Position numbers and translations under genes: made by a program. Source: Flavobacteriales bacterium (GTDB lineage: Bacteria > Bacteroidota > Bacteroidia > Flavobacteriales > UBA7430). Taken from it: a DNA stretch of 43,148 bases. The notes under the pieces are model-generated. The model searched no databases. It saw nothing but the letters and a program-made list of their open reading frames with translations, and was not told where the DNA came from. Where the stretch lies: NCBI GenBank assembly GCA_029247585.1, contig JAQWKY010000090.1, positions 1 through 43,148 of the forward strand, read 5' to 3'. Of this stretch, positions 33,651-42,762 are shown one piece after another. Numbering within the stretch: position 1 is the first letter of the stretch; each line of letters starts with the position of its first letter.

Positions 33651-34113
33651 AATTTTATCCTTTTCAGAATTAAAAACACAAACAGAAAAATGGCGTAACA
33701 ACCATGAAAAAATTGTGTTTACCAACGGCTGTTTTGACTTGCTCCACCTGGGGCATATTGACTACTTAGCCAAAGCCCGCGATTTAGGAAGCCGTCTTGT
33801 AATCGGACTAAATACAGATCGCTCTGTGCAAAACATAAAAGGCCCCTCTCGGCCCGTTAAAGACGAGCTTAGTAGAGCTCATATTCTTGCCGCAATGGGG
33901 TTTGTAGATGCCGTTGTTCTGTTCGATGAAGAAACTCCTATTCATCTCATTTCTTTAGTAAAGCCCGACATTCTTGTTAAGGGTGGGGATTATGCTATTG
34001 AGGATATTGTAGGACACGAATTGGTTCAAAAATACGGCGGGAATGTTTGCACCATCCCTTTTGTTGAAGGCTATTCAAGCAGCCGACTCATCAATAAGAT
34101 TAACCAAGGATAA
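33622..34113 (+). CDS. rfaE2: D-glycero-beta-D-manno-heptose 1-phosphate adenylyltransferase
   Basis: 163 aa from ATG at 33622 (MKQVTLLQSKILSFSELK). A longer frame from 33577 is buried in the flippase gene. FTNGCFDLLHLGHIDYLAKA is the HxGH nucleotidyltransferase site; NTDRSVQNIKGPSRPVKDE, KGGDYAIEDIVG and EGYSSSRLINKI follow HldE C-terminal-domain homologues. It activates heptose-1-phosphate with ATP for LPS inner core. It is the stand-alone adenylyltransferase, without the kinase domain. radA begins at the base after its stop. Confidence 0.9.
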   Translation: MKQVTLLQSKILSFSELKTQTEKWRNNHEKIVFTNGCFDLLHLGHIDYLAKARDLGSRLVIGLNTDRSVQNIKGPSRPVKDELSRAHILAAMGFVDAVVLFDEETPIHLISLVKPDILVKGGDYAIEDIVGHELVQKYGGNVCTIPFVEGYSSSRLINKINQG

Positions 34114-35478
34114 ATGGCTAAACCAAAGATTAAAACAGCTTATTTCTGTCAAAACTGCGGAGCCCAACACCCAAAATGGCAAGGCCAATGTGTCGCGTGT
34201 AAAGAGTGGAACACCGTTGTTGAAGAAGTGGTTCAAAAAGAGCCCGTAAAAGTCTGGGCAAAAAAAGAATCAAAGCACAAAGTTAAAGCGCTTAAAGTTG
34301 CCGAAATCTCTCTTGAGAAAGAAGCTAGAATACAAACAAATAATGTCGAGCTCGATCGTGTTTTGGGGGGAGGAATCGTTCCTGGGGCGATTGTTCTATT
34401 GGGTGGAGAGCCCGGTATTGGGAAGTCAACGTTGATGTTGCAACTTGCTTTAAGCTTAAAGAGCTGTAAAACACTTTACGTTTCTGGAGAAGAGAGTGAC
34501 AAGCAAATTAAAATGCGTGCAGAACGACTCGGCGAAGAAGCTTCCGATTGTTACATCCTCACCGAAACCGCAACACAAAACATCTTTACACACATCCAAA
34601 GCTTAGACCCTGACTTGGTTGTAATTGATTCAATCCAAACGCTACACAGTCAGGCCATCGACTCGTCTCCAGGGTCCATTTCACAAATCAGAGAAACCGC
34701 AGCTGAGTTGTTGCGATTTGCCAAAGAAACTGCTACGCCCGTCATTCTCATTGGTCACATTACTAAAGATGGTAATATTGCCGGTCCTAAAATCTTAGAA
34801 CATATGGTTGATGTTGTCCTTCAGTTTGAGGGAGATCGAAACCACATCTACAGAATCCTCAGGGCTCAGAAAAACCGATTTGGATCTACGGCTGAACTGG
34901 GTATTTATGAAATGGTTAACTCGGGCCTTCGCGAAGTTCACAACCCATCCGAAGTTCTGATTTCTCAAAAAGAAGAAGCTCTGAGCGGTACTGCTATTGC
35001 AGCAACGGTAGAGGGGATGAGACCGATGCTTATTGAGATACAGGCACTAGTGAGCTCTGCAGTATACGGCACTCCTCAGCGAAGTGCAACAGGCTTTGAC
35101 CTTCGAAGATTAAGCATGCTCTTAGCTGTGCTGGAAAAAAGATGTGGATTTCGGCTGGGTGCTAAAGATGTGTTCCTAAATATTACCGGAGGAATTAAGG
35201 TAGACGATCCGTCAATTGATTTGTGCGTCGTAGCAGCTATTTTGTCCTCTAATGAGGATGTGGCGATTTCTGATAAAATCTGTTTCGCCGGGGAAGTAGG
35301 CTTATCTGGTGAAATTAGACCCGCTACAAGAATTGAACAACGGATTTTAGAAGCGGAAAAACTGGGCTTCGAACAAATTTTCATCTCTCGTTACAACAAA
35401 GTAGAGATCGGAAAGTTCGGCATTAAGGTCATGGCTTTTGGTAAGATTGAAGAAATTTACCAAAGGCTCTTCAACTAG
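34114..35478 (+). CDS. radA: DNA repair protein RadA
   Basis: 454 aa. An N-terminal zinc finger (FCQNCGAQHPKWQGQCVACKEW), Walker A LLGGEPGIGKSTLMLQ near residue 95, Walker B DLVVIDSIQT, the RadA KNRFG motif in AQKNRFGSTAELGIYEM near 250, and a C-terminal Lon-protease-like domain (RRLSMLLAVLEKRCGF, GGIKVDDPSIDL). It processes recombination intermediates and branch migration. Last gene of the panC-to-radA run; convergent with the HMA gene. Confidence 0.95.
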   Translation: MAKPKIKTAYFCQNCGAQHPKWQGQCVACKEWNTVVEEVVQKEPVKVWAKKESKHKVKALKVAEISLEKEARIQTNNVELDRVLGGGIVPGAIVLLGGEPGIGKSTLMLQLALSLKSCKTLYVSGEESDKQIKMRAERLGEEASDCYILTETATQNIFTHIQSLDPDLVVIDSIQTLHSQAIDSSPGSISQIRETAAELLRFAKETATPVILIGHITKDGNIAGPKILEHMVDVVLQFEGDRNHIYRILRAQKNRFGSTAELGIYEMVNSGLREVHNPSEVLISQKEEALSGTAIAATVEGMRPMLIEIQALVSSAVYGTPQRSATGFDLRRLSMLLAVLEKRCGFRLGAKDVFLNITGGIKVDDPSIDLCVVAAILSSNEDVAISDKICFAGEVGLSGEIRPATRIEQRILEAEKLGFEQIFISRYNKVEIGKFGIKVMAFGKIEEIYQRLFN

Positions 35479-35481
35479 TCT

Positions 35482-35513
35482 CACCTCGCGAATTCCTCAT
35501 CAATCGTGAGGTG
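35482..35513. terminator. Hairpin between convergent radA and HMA gene
   Basis: CACCTCGCGA ... TCGTGAGGTG, nine pairs with one mismatch. It overlaps the 3' end of the HMA gene. There is no T-run, so intrinsic termination is uncertain, but it is the only structure at this junction. Confidence 0.4.
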
Positions 35514-35841
35514 CTTTACAGCAAAAGTGAAGGTTTTCATAAGCCAAGGAATCCGCCTTAACCGAATCTGCAGAATAACCTAGCTCACTAATGACCGCTC
35601 TAAGGTGGTCTAAAGACGTTTTATCACGCCTATAACGGATGGTCAAAGCTCCAGACGCCACGTCCATCTCTGCATACTTTACCCCCTTTTCATAAGCTAA
35701 CGTTTTATTGACGATCAGGTTTTCGCACATCTCACAGACCGCACTCGTTTGAATGACTGCTGTAACTACTTTTTTTGCCTTGACCTGAGCAAAGGAGGCA
35801 GTTGTTGTGAGCATCGCCATCAGTAAAAGCCATTTTCTCAT
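35500..35841 (-). CDS. Heavy-metal-associated (HMA-like) periplasmic protein
   Basis: 113 aa from ATG at 35841 (MRKWLLLMAMLTTTASFAQ signal peptide); the longer frame to 35913 lies inside the TonB receptor gene. An HMA-like ferredoxin fold with CEMC near residue 37 (ICEMCENLIVNKTLAYEKG form), the typical VKYAEMDVASGALTIRY strand, and a C-terminal CC (HFCCKAPHD). It probably binds a soft metal in the periplasm. ATG overlaps the TGA of the upstream receptor (ATGA), so translation is likely coupled. Confidence 0.82.
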   Translation of the reverse strand: MRKWLLLMAMLTTTASFAQVKAKKVVTAVIQTSAVCEMCENLIVNKTLAYEKGVKYAEMDVASGALTIRYRRDKTSLDHLRAVISELGYSADSVKADSLAYENLHFCCKAPHD

Positions 35842-38105
35842 AATTCCTCTTTTTCTTTGTTTATTCGGAAACGAATTCCTGTGTACCATTTTCTGCCGTG
35901 AGTGGGCCCCCATATCATGGCAGCATCAAAGCCCTCACTGAAAGGGTTCCTAGCATTTCTGATTGGATTTTCTTGTACGTAATTTAGCAAATTTTCGACC
36001 CCCAAATACCATTCCAGCTTTTTAAACCGCTTGGTGTATTGCGCAGAAACCAATTGGAATTTTGGAGACCAATACGATGGAATTCGGTTTCCCTCTGAAT
36101 TGTCTTCTGGGACTCTGCTCGGGCCGACATTTTGAACCGTTATATTTACATCCCATTTGTTTTGCCAAGGTACATAAGAAACTTGAGCCATTGATCTGTA
36201 TTTAGGAACAAAAGGGACTGCTTTGTATCCAGTCTCCGAGCCGTAAGTCGTTTTGGTTTCATTCCACTTATGTGCATACTTCAATTCCCACCCCTCATAG
36301 GGCTCTATGCTTGCGTCCAATTGAAGGCTGTTGGAAAGGGATCGACCTTTCAAATTGTATATTTTTATCCGACTACTCTCTTCTAGGTCAACGACCACTT
36401 GGCTGTTAAAGTCTGTTTGATAGAAATCGATATTTAATGCTGTTTCTTTTCCGTATATGTGTGTGTTGTAGGTAAAATTAACTCCGTAATTCCACGCTTC
36501 CTCTGCGGCTAGGCTGGCATCGGGCATTTCTAAGGTTCTTGAGCTAAAGAAATACGAAATGTTTTCCGAAAAAACATTCGCTTGTCGATATGCCTTGCCC
36601 ACAGATGCGCGCACCACTGCATTTTCTAGAGGGTTGTATCGCAAGTGTAAACGAGGGCTGTACCACATACCTAAGTCTTTTGAGTGGTCTGCACGCATTC
36701 CTAGCGTCCCACAAAACCTTGCGCCTGCTTTGTATTGTAGTTCTCCAAAAACGCCCAAAATGTGGTCTTTTCGATTGAATATTTTCTCGCTTAACTGCCG
36801 TAATTTTAACCCCTCTTGATAGTGGTCGCCATAATAGGTAAGCCCAGCCTTGTAGGTTTTCGAATCATCGCCAAAATTGGACTGGTAAATTGCATTTAGA
36901 TAACTACTTTCTTGCACTCCTTTGTAATGAGAACTGCCGAAAAAAGTCTTTTGATCGTGGAGTCTAAATGTACTTATTAATGCCAGGCTTGTTCCTGGTT
37001 TGTCAAAAATAAACCCTGTTTTAGAGTGTATCTCCAGCTGTTCTGTTTGAAGCCTTACCTCATAAGGGTTTTTAAACTCAATCAGTTCTGTTCTTGGATT
37101 GTCCGTGTTGTATTGGCCCCCCAATTTCTCTTCGCTAAGATATCGCATTCCAAAAGTAATATGGCGATTGTCAAACCCGACATAATCCCAACGATTCAAT
37201 AATGATAGTCTCTTTATTTGAGGGTCTTCTACAAACCCGTCCTTATTATTATCAACCTCCTGACCTAAATAAGAATAGTGTCCTAGCAAAACCGTCTGCC
37301 AATCTCCTTCCAAAAGAGGGGAGGCAACAAAATTATTTTCCAACATGCCCATGCTGTTCAAGTAAGTATTCCACATAAGAGCTGGGGCGGTTTGAGGCTT
37401 GTAGAGCTCAACATTAATTTGTCCACTCAAAGACTCAAACCCATTGACCACAGAGCCTGTGCCTTTAGACACCTGTATAGACTCAATCCAGACTCCGGGA
37501 AGAAAACTTAAGCCATAGGAAGCGGACAAACCTCTCAAAAAAGGCTTATTTTCAAACAACACTTGAGCATAGACTCCGTCTAAGCCAAGCATTTGAATCT
37601 GCTTAGCGCCTGTCAATGCGTCGGTAAAACTTACATCAACGGAGGGGTTGGTTTCAAAACTCTCCGACAAGCTACAACAGGCGGCCTTTTGAAGCTCCTC
37701 GCTAGAAATCCATTCAACATTATTTACCTGTAATAATGACTTCGCATTTGTTTTGCGACGATCCATTAGGTTTACCTCTAAAAGTGTTTTGGCTTGTAAT
37801 ATAAATTTTACCGTCCCCTCTTTTTTTACCTCTACGGTATCACTTTCATAGCCAACAAAGCTAGCCACTAAGGACGTTGGGAACTCAGATGTTGCTTTTA
37901 AGACAAATGCTCCGAGATTATCGGAAATCGTTCCTCGCTGATCTTCAACACAAAAAACATGAGCTCCCGGCAAGGGGGCTAAAACACCTTTGGCATTTCG
38001 CTCGTATACAAAGCCCTCTATATTGATGGCAGGCGGGGCTTGCTGCGCAAATATAGGGCTCGCAAATGCAACAAAAATGAATTGTATAATGTACTTTTTT
38101 ACCAT
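35838..38105 (-). CDS. TonB-dependent outer-membrane receptor, probable metal uptake
   Basis: 755 aa with a signal peptide (MVKKYIIQFIFVAFASPIFAQ). A carboxypeptidase-regulatory-like domain (about 25-110: GFVYERNAKGVLAPLPGAHV) is followed by the TonB plug (about 125-235, KQIQMLGLDGVYAQVLFENKPF ... SGQINVELYKPQ) and a beta-barrel to GIRFRINKEKEEL. Just before the plug lies KAACCSLSESFETNPSVDVSF, the Cys-pair segment that recurs in Bacteroidota receptors linked to HMA proteins. Substrate is inferred to be a metal such as copper, from that motif and from the coupled HMA gene; siderophore uptake is not excluded. No clear promoter box was found upstream. Confidence 0.82.
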   Translation of the reverse strand: MVKKYIIQFIFVAFASPIFAQQAPPAINIEGFVYERNAKGVLAPLPGAHVFCVEDQRGTISDNLGAFVLKATSEFPTSLVASFVGYESDTVEVKKEGTVKFILQAKTLLEVNLMDRRKTNAKSLLQVNNVEWISSEELQKAACCSLSESFETNPSVDVSFTDALTGAKQIQMLGLDGVYAQVLFENKPFLRGLSASYGLSFLPGVWIESIQVSKGTGSVVNGFESLSGQINVELYKPQTAPALMWNTYLNSMGMLENNFVASPLLEGDWQTVLLGHYSYLGQEVDNNKDGFVEDPQIKRLSLLNRWDYVGFDNRHITFGMRYLSEEKLGGQYNTDNPRTELIEFKNPYEVRLQTEQLEIHSKTGFIFDKPGTSLALISTFRLHDQKTFFGSSHYKGVQESSYLNAIYQSNFGDDSKTYKAGLTYYGDHYQEGLKLRQLSEKIFNRKDHILGVFGELQYKAGARFCGTLGMRADHSKDLGMWYSPRLHLRYNPLENAVVRASVGKAYRQANVFSENISYFFSSRTLEMPDASLAAEEAWNYGVNFTYNTHIYGKETALNIDFYQTDFNSQVVVDLEESSRIKIYNLKGRSLSNSLQLDASIEPYEGWELKYAHKWNETKTTYGSETGYKAVPFVPKYRSMAQVSYVPWQNKWDVNITVQNVGPSRVPEDNSEGNRIPSYWSPKFQLVSAQYTKRFKKLEWYLGVENLLNYVQENPIRNARNPFSEGFDAAMIWGPTHGRKWYTGIRFRINKEKEEL

Positions 38106-38245
38106 ACAGTAAACCTTAACGCGCTTTTTTGTGTCGGGGAATCAGCAACAAGAGCTCCCCTAAACTTTTTAAAACCTAAATTTACAGCTAAAACTTCAAT
38201 TTTCGTGCCCAAAGCGCTTGAGGGAGCTATGAAGATCTCTTAAAT

Positions 38246-39442
38246 TTAATACAAAAACTTGTTGTATGGGTAGCGTCGAGCGTGTATTTCCTTAACAAGT
38301 TCGTAAACGGTTGTTTTGAACCCTTCCCAATTGTCTTTTTGATGGGCAGAAATAAAAATACAGTTCTCATTCATTTTAGACATCCATGTACTTTCCCAGT
38401 CTGCCAATGAATTGTTGGCTCGAGTTCTTGGGGTTAAATCATCCTCGTCTTTGGGTGTGTATGAAAACAGGTCTATCTTGTTAAAAACCATCAAGGTCGG
38501 CTTGTCAGAAGCCTGTATTTCGTCTAGAATGTTGTTTACGGAGTCTACTTGCTCCTCAAAGTGCTCATGAGATATGTCTACCACGTGAATGAGAAAGTCG
38601 GACTCCCGAACTTCGTCTAGTGTCGACTTGAAAGACTCAACGAGTTGGGTAGGAAGTTTTCGGATGAATCCTACGGTATCGGAAAGTAAAAAAGGAAGGT
38701 TTTCAATTACCACCTTACGCACGGTTGTGTCTAGAGTCGCAAAAAGTTTGTTTTCGGCAAAAACCTCTGACTTGCTCAATGCGTTCATGATTGTCGATTT
38801 ACCCACGTTTGTATAACCTACCAGTGAAACGCGTATCATTTGCCCTCTGTTTTTACGCTGGGTTGCCATTTGCTTATCAATGGTTTTGAGCTTTTTCTTC
38901 AAAAGAGAAATTCGCTCACGGATGATTCGCCTGTCGGTTTCAATCTCTGTTTCTCCGGGCCCTTTCATACCGATTCCCCCCTTTTGTTTTTGAAGGTGCG
39001 TCCACATTCGGGTCAATCGAGGTAATAAATACTCGTATTGGGCCAGCTCCACCTGGGTACAAGCATGAGCGGTTTGGGCTCGGCCGGCAAAAATGTCAAG
39101 AATCAAGTTGGTGCGATCCAGGATCTTTCGCTCACCGAATATCGTTTCTATGTTTCGAAGTTGTGACGGGGAAAGCTCATCATCGAAAATAACAATGTCA
39201 ACATCATTTTCCTTAACATACTCTAAAATCTCATTGATTTTTCCTGAACCGATAAACGTTTTTGGATTCGGCTTAGCTAGTTTTTGCGTAAACCTAAGAA
39301 TTGGTTTAGCGCCAGCTGTTTGCGCCAAAAAAGCAAGCTCATCAAGGTATTCTTTTGACTTTTTTTCGTCTTGGATTTGGGTGATTACCCCAACCAAAAC
39401 GGCCGTCTCTCCTGTTGGTTTAATAGACCCTTTTTTTGGCAT
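38246..39442 (-). CDS. hflX: GTPase HflX
   Basis: 398 aa. An N-terminal HflX domain (TAVLVGVITQIQDEKKSKEYLDEL, FIGSGKINEILEYVKENDVDIVIFDDELSPSQLRN), a linker helix and a G domain with G1 GYTNVGKST near 205, DTVGFI, and NKID. The motif GGIGMKGPGETEIETDRR is family-specific. HflX binds the 50S subunit and rescues or splits stalled ribosomes. The 3' end is 140 bases before the TonB receptor. The membrane gene upstream ends six bases before its ATG, so the two are one operon. Confidence 0.95.
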   Translation of the reverse strand: MPKKGSIKPTGETAVLVGVITQIQDEKKSKEYLDELAFLAQTAGAKPILRFTQKLAKPNPKTFIGSGKINEILEYVKENDVDIVIFDDELSPSQLRNIETIFGERKILDRTNLILDIFAGRAQTAHACTQVELAQYEYLLPRLTRMWTHLQKQKGGIGMKGPGETEIETDRRIIRERISLLKKKLKTIDKQMATQRKNRGQMIRVSLVGYTNVGKSTIMNALSKSEVFAENKLFATLDTTVRKVVIENLPFLLSDTVGFIRKLPTQLVESFKSTLDEVRESDFLIHVVDISHEHFEEQVDSVNNILDEIQASDKPTLMVFNKIDLFSYTPKDEDDLTPRTRANNSLADWESTWMSKMNENCIFISAHQKDNWEGFKTTVYELVKEIHARRYPYNKFLY

Positions 39443-39448
39443 AAATGG

Positions 39449-39883
39449 TTATGGCCAAACTGACCATGGAATCTTACTAAGAATTAATACTAGAGCAACT
39501 AAATAGGAGACCCACTTTACTTTATGCTTTGTGCGATCATCAATGTCTTTTTTAGATTTCGAGTACGCTCTCGTAATCAGAATGATGGCTATAAGCATCA
39601 TTACTGGGTGCTCTAGAGCGTACAGCCTTAATGTGGGGTCTTTCATTACAGAGCCCATGGCAGGCATAGCAGAGGTCGTTATTGGGCTGATGAAATATAA
39701 AACCAAGCCAATGGTCAACTGAAGGTGGGCCAAAATCAAGAGTATCAACCCGTTTTTACGGTGTGCCTCAGTATGTTTTTGGTTTTTTTGATAGGCGATG
39801 AATGACTTCAAAAGGGCCAGAAAAAGTACCGTCAGTAATAAATACGGCATAAAACTATGTAAGTGCTTTAGTCCTGTGTACAT
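39449..39883 (-). CDS. Small polytopic membrane protein (cytochrome-b-like)
   Basis: 144 aa with about four transmembrane helices: YLLLTVLFLALLKSFIA, LILLILAHLQLTIGLVLYF, LEHPVMMLIAIILITRAY and VSYLVALVLILSKIPW. The helix-borne His in LKHLHSF, LAHLQL, LEHPVM and RTKHK could ligate heme, which is why such proteins are often called cytochrome b; the assignment is weak. Function unknown. First gene of the pair with hflX. Confidence 0.6.
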   Translation of the reverse strand: MYTGLKHLHSFMPYLLLTVLFLALLKSFIAYQKNQKHTEAHRKNGLILLILAHLQLTIGLVLYFISPITTSAMPAMGSVMKDPTLRLYALEHPVMMLIAIILITRAYSKSKKDIDDRTKHKVKWVSYLVALVLILSKIPWSVWP

Positions 39884-40062
39884 GGTTTTGGGTTTTTTAT
39901 TTCTGCTAATTTACTAATTTCAGAAGCAATGAGAGCATTACCAAGTAGTTCTTATTTACTTCTTATAAAAGTCCGTTCATGCACTCTTTTTGTTTGAGCT
40001 TTATGTTGAAATAAGACAACAGTCTCCATGCGTTTTGATCCGAAATTAAACGCAGAAAAAAT

Positions 40063-40070
40063 TACCTTTG
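40063..40070 (+). promoter_or_regulatory. -7 box of the DUF6495-like gene
   Basis: TACCTTTG on the plus strand, 22 bases before the ATG at 40093. Confidence 0.5.
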
Positions 40071-40092
40071 CAAACAGATTTATCAAACACCT

Positions 40093-40575
40093 ATGAAGTA
40101 CAGACGTTTAAGCCCTGAAGAATTAGAGCCTCTGAAAGAGGATTTTATACAGTTTCTGTCCGCCAACACAATTACAGGTGACGATTGGGCAAAAACAAAA
40201 GCAAATAAGCCTGAAGAGGCTCAAAAAATAATCGGTCTATTCAGTGATATCGTTTGGGAGAAGTCCCTAGAAAAAATTGAATCTTTAGAGCATCGAGACG
40301 ATCGATATTTAAAAGTCTTTCTCTTTGAAGAGAAAAAAATAAGCATGGTAGGTTTTTCGGTCCAAGCAGAAGGCGCCCCCTCCCTATTCGAAGAAAAAAC
40401 CTTTTCGGATCTAGCATCAGGGGCGCTGAAGTTTTCTGAACTAGAGGCAGACTTCTTTACTTCCACAAAAAACTACACGAAAGAACGCTCCTACGAGATG
40501 TTTGAAATGATGGAGGCGGGCTGCACGCCCTGTGAAAAATCTTATTTTTACGGAATAAAATCTTTGATGAAATAG
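40093..40575 (+). CDS. DUF6495-like cytoplasmic protein
   Basis: 160 aa, no signal peptide or membrane segment. MKYRRLSPEELEPLKEDFIQF ... TGDDWAKTKANKP...FSDIVWEKSLEKIESLEHR resembles a conserved Bacteroidota family of unknown function. The C-terminus holds CTPCEKSYF, a CxxC that could bind metal. Stand-alone gene with its own promoter, followed by a strong terminator. Confidence 0.6.
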   Translation: MKYRRLSPEELEPLKEDFIQFLSANTITGDDWAKTKANKPEEAQKIIGLFSDIVWEKSLEKIESLEHRDDRYLKVFLFEEKKISMVGFSVQAEGAPSLFEEKTFSDLASGALKFSELEADFFTSTKNYTKERSYEMFEMMEAGCTPCEKSYFYGIKSLMK

Positions 40576-40665
40576 CATTGGTTTGACAAAGGCTTTAACT
40601 TTAGGAAAGAAAATGACTAAAACGAGTCCTGCTGTCTACTAAATTCTGATTTTTTCCTGTTCCAC

Positions 40666-40703
40666 AAAAAAACGGGAGTCCCTTCGTGGTTTCTCCCGCT
40701 TTT
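40666..40703. terminator. Terminator between the DUF6495-like gene and M4 protease
   Basis: CGGGAG tcccttcgtggttt CTCCCG with seven A on one side and four T on the other, so it can act on both convergent transcripts and best on the minus strand (protease side). Confidence 0.75.
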
Positions 40704-40775
40704 AATTCCTTTTACCGGACGTTTTATCTAATGACCAATAAATAACATGATCATTTTATCTGACGGCAAACGCTT

Positions 40776-42725
40776 TTAGTTTTTAACGATTTTGAATGTT
40801 TTTATATTTTCTTTTTCCGTGTGCACCATAAGTACGTATGCCCCTGCCGGCAAATTTTCCATACTTATGTTTGTCTGCGACCCTATTACTTTATTCTGAT
40901 CTAATAAGCCCCCCAAAACATCATACAATTGATAATCCAGTCTCTGACCACCATAATTAACGATTTCAAGTGTTAACAGGTTTGTTCTTGGATTAAAGTA
41001 AGTGGTCAGTTCCTGATCAGAATTAGCTATTTCCTTCTTTTTTATTTCCTTCTTTTTCCGGATTGGAGATTCTAAACGACAAGACGCTGCTGAAGTAGAG
41101 GTCTCACAATCTCCTCCATCGTTATTATGACACAATAAATTAGCTCCGTATTGCTGATCATTACCATCACAGTAACAATCTCCAATCCAGGACTCAGGAT
41201 GACACTCTCCACTTCCGTCACAATCTAAAATTTCTCCTGACGGACAAGTTGTGGTTGAAGTGGGAGTAGTACCACAATCTCCTCCATCGTCATCATGACA
41301 CAATAAATTAGCTCCATATTGCTGATCATTACCATCACAGTAACCATCGCCAATCCAGGTTTGAGGCCAACAGTCTCCGCTTCCATCACAGTCCAAAACT
41401 TTTCCCGGTGGACAAGCATCACTACTACAATCACAATCTCCTTGATCAAAATTAAACGCAGAACAACTAAAGTTAATTAATTCGCCCAGATGCCAATAAT
41501 CCGAATTATCACAAAGGTTATTGCCTAACCAGCTTTCCGGAGCACAATTCCCGTTGCAATCTGATATTAATGTTGGTAAATCAACAGTATTAGTAATCCC
41601 AACAGCCTTCCATGCATTTACAACTGCCTGAGCTTCACCTGTGTCAGGGCATCTACCATACATTTCTACTGCTGCATCATACATGTATTTTGCTGCATCA
41701 TGATGATTAATCGTCTCAGTAAATTTTTCGGTTATCGCTTTGTAAACGATCTTTTCTGCCTTTTGAATACCTATGCCTGACACATCATAATTTGTCCCGT
41801 TATCATTTATGCCTGAACCGCCCTCACACAAAAGATAAAACCAATAAGACATAATAGACATATTGGTATGAATACCGCCTTGATCATGGGAATTTGGATT
41901 CGTATCTGCCCAATTATTGCCTAAGTATGTATCCGGTTGATCAGCATAGCCAGGATTATTAATCTTTCTTAAACCTGACTTACCCGGTCTTTTATCAAAA
42001 TCTTCTCCAATAGACCACAAATCATCATGATTTATTGTTCCGGCATAGTTTTCTACACAAACGGCCCAAATATCAGAGAGCCCTTCATTTATGGCTCCTG
42101 ATTCTCCGACAGGATGGTTAAGACCTAAATAACCTTGAGCAACACCGTGACCATACTCGTGTGCCATAACATCGAGAGAGGTCTGACGTAGGAAACCATC
42201 TGTCCCGTTAAAGGTTGAAGGCTCTCTAACAATTATCGAAGCTTGCTTACCCTCCCCATTAATGAAATGCCACTCGGTTTGCCCATAAAGGTTCTCGCCA
42301 CGCTTTTGTGTAGCCAGTGTAATGGCAATTGGAGTGTTATGACCATCAAAACCATCTCTCCCATGAACGCTCTTAAAATAATCATAAGTCATCGCAACTC
42401 CCCAATGCGCATCCAAAGCGGCTTTAGTTTTAGGATTCATAGAACCATCTGGAGTATTATCTTGAACCGTCTGTTCCCAACTCTGATTATTTACAGTCTG
42501 ATAGGCATAACCCTTAGAGGTGAGTGTCTGTATGCCTCTGGTAAGATCAATCAAAACATATTGCCCGGCAGCCCATCCCTCTGTGATCTTCGCCGTATTA
42601 ATCGTTTGATCTCCTGAATATTCGGTAGTAACAACTACCGATACTGATTCGTATCCCGGCGTGACCTGTGCAAATGCACTTGTGATAATTAATGATGCAA
42701 CTAATAATTTATTAATTTTTTTCAT
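40776..42725 (-). CDS. Secreted M4 (thermolysin-like) metalloprotease without propeptide
   Basis: 649 aa. Signal peptide about 1-20 (MKKINKLLVASLIITSAFAQ). The M4 catalytic domain starts almost at once (GDQTINTA near 38) with zinc motif HEYGH (residues 189-193), the third ligand Glu214 in GAINEGLSDIW, and catalytic His286 in GGIHTN. The usual FTP/PepSY propeptide of about 200 residues is missing. Then come LNR-like Cys-rich modules (about 400-550) including two near-identical 56-residue units (CDGSGECHPESWIGD ... DGGDC). A basic linker (RKKKEIKKKEI) leads to a T9SS type A sorting domain (LPAGAYVLMVHTEKENIKTF, C-terminal 80 residues). Secreted protease, target unknown. Confidence 0.85.
   Translation of the reverse strand: MKKINKLLVASLIITSAFAQVTPGYESVSVVVTTEYSGDQTINTAKITEGWAAGQYVLIDLTRGIQTLTSKGYAYQTVNNQSWEQTVQDNTPDGSMNPKTKAALDAHWGVAMTYDYFKSVHGRDGFDGHNTPIAITLATQKRGENLYGQTEWHFINGEGKQASIIVREPSTFNGTDGFLRQTSLDVMAHEYGHGVAQGYLGLNHPVGESGAINEGLSDIWAVCVENYAGTINHDDLWSIGEDFDKRPGKSGLRKINNPGYADQPDTYLGNNWADTNPNSHDQGGIHTNMSIMSYWFYLLCEGGSGINDNGTNYDVSGIGIQKAEKIVYKAITEKFTETINHHDAAKYMYDAAVEMYGRCPDTGEAQAVVNAWKAVGITNTVDLPTLISDCNGNCAPESWLGNNLCDNSDYWHLGELINFSCSAFNFDQGDCDCSSDACPPGKVLDCDGSGDCWPQTWIGDGYCDGNDQQYGANLLCHDDDGGDCGTTPTSTTTCPSGEILDCDGSGECHPESWIGDCYCDGNDQQYGANLLCHNNDGGDCETSTSAASCRLESPIRKKKEIKKKEIANSDQELTTYFNPRTNLLTLEIVNYGGQRLDYQLYDVLGGLLDQNKVIGSQTNISMENLPAGAYVLMVHTEKENIKTFKIVKN
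41107..41416 (-). repeat. 168-bp tandem duplication in the M4 protease gene
   Basis: Segments starting at 41107 and 41275 are closely similar over about 140 bases, period 168 bp = 56 codons. Each encodes a Cys-rich LNR-like unit; the units differ at scattered bases, so the duplication is not brand-new. Confidence 0.75.
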
Positions 42726-42754
42726 TATTCCTTTTGTTAATTAATACCAAAGTA

Positions 42755-42762
42755 CAAAGGTA
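42755..42762 (-). promoter_or_regulatory. -7 box of the M4 protease gene
   Basis: TACCTTTG on the minus strand, 29 bases before the ATG at 42725; no -33 box at the expected distance. Confidence 0.5.

Noticed and set aside
38106-38245. Possible riboswitch or metal-responsive leader before the TonB receptor
   Set aside because: Only a 7-bp inverted match (AGCTCCC/GGGAGCT) far apart; no known RNA motif and no terminator.
41107-41416. Regularly spaced repeats as a possible CRISPR array
   Set aside because: Only two units of 168 bp, in frame and coding for Cys-rich modules.
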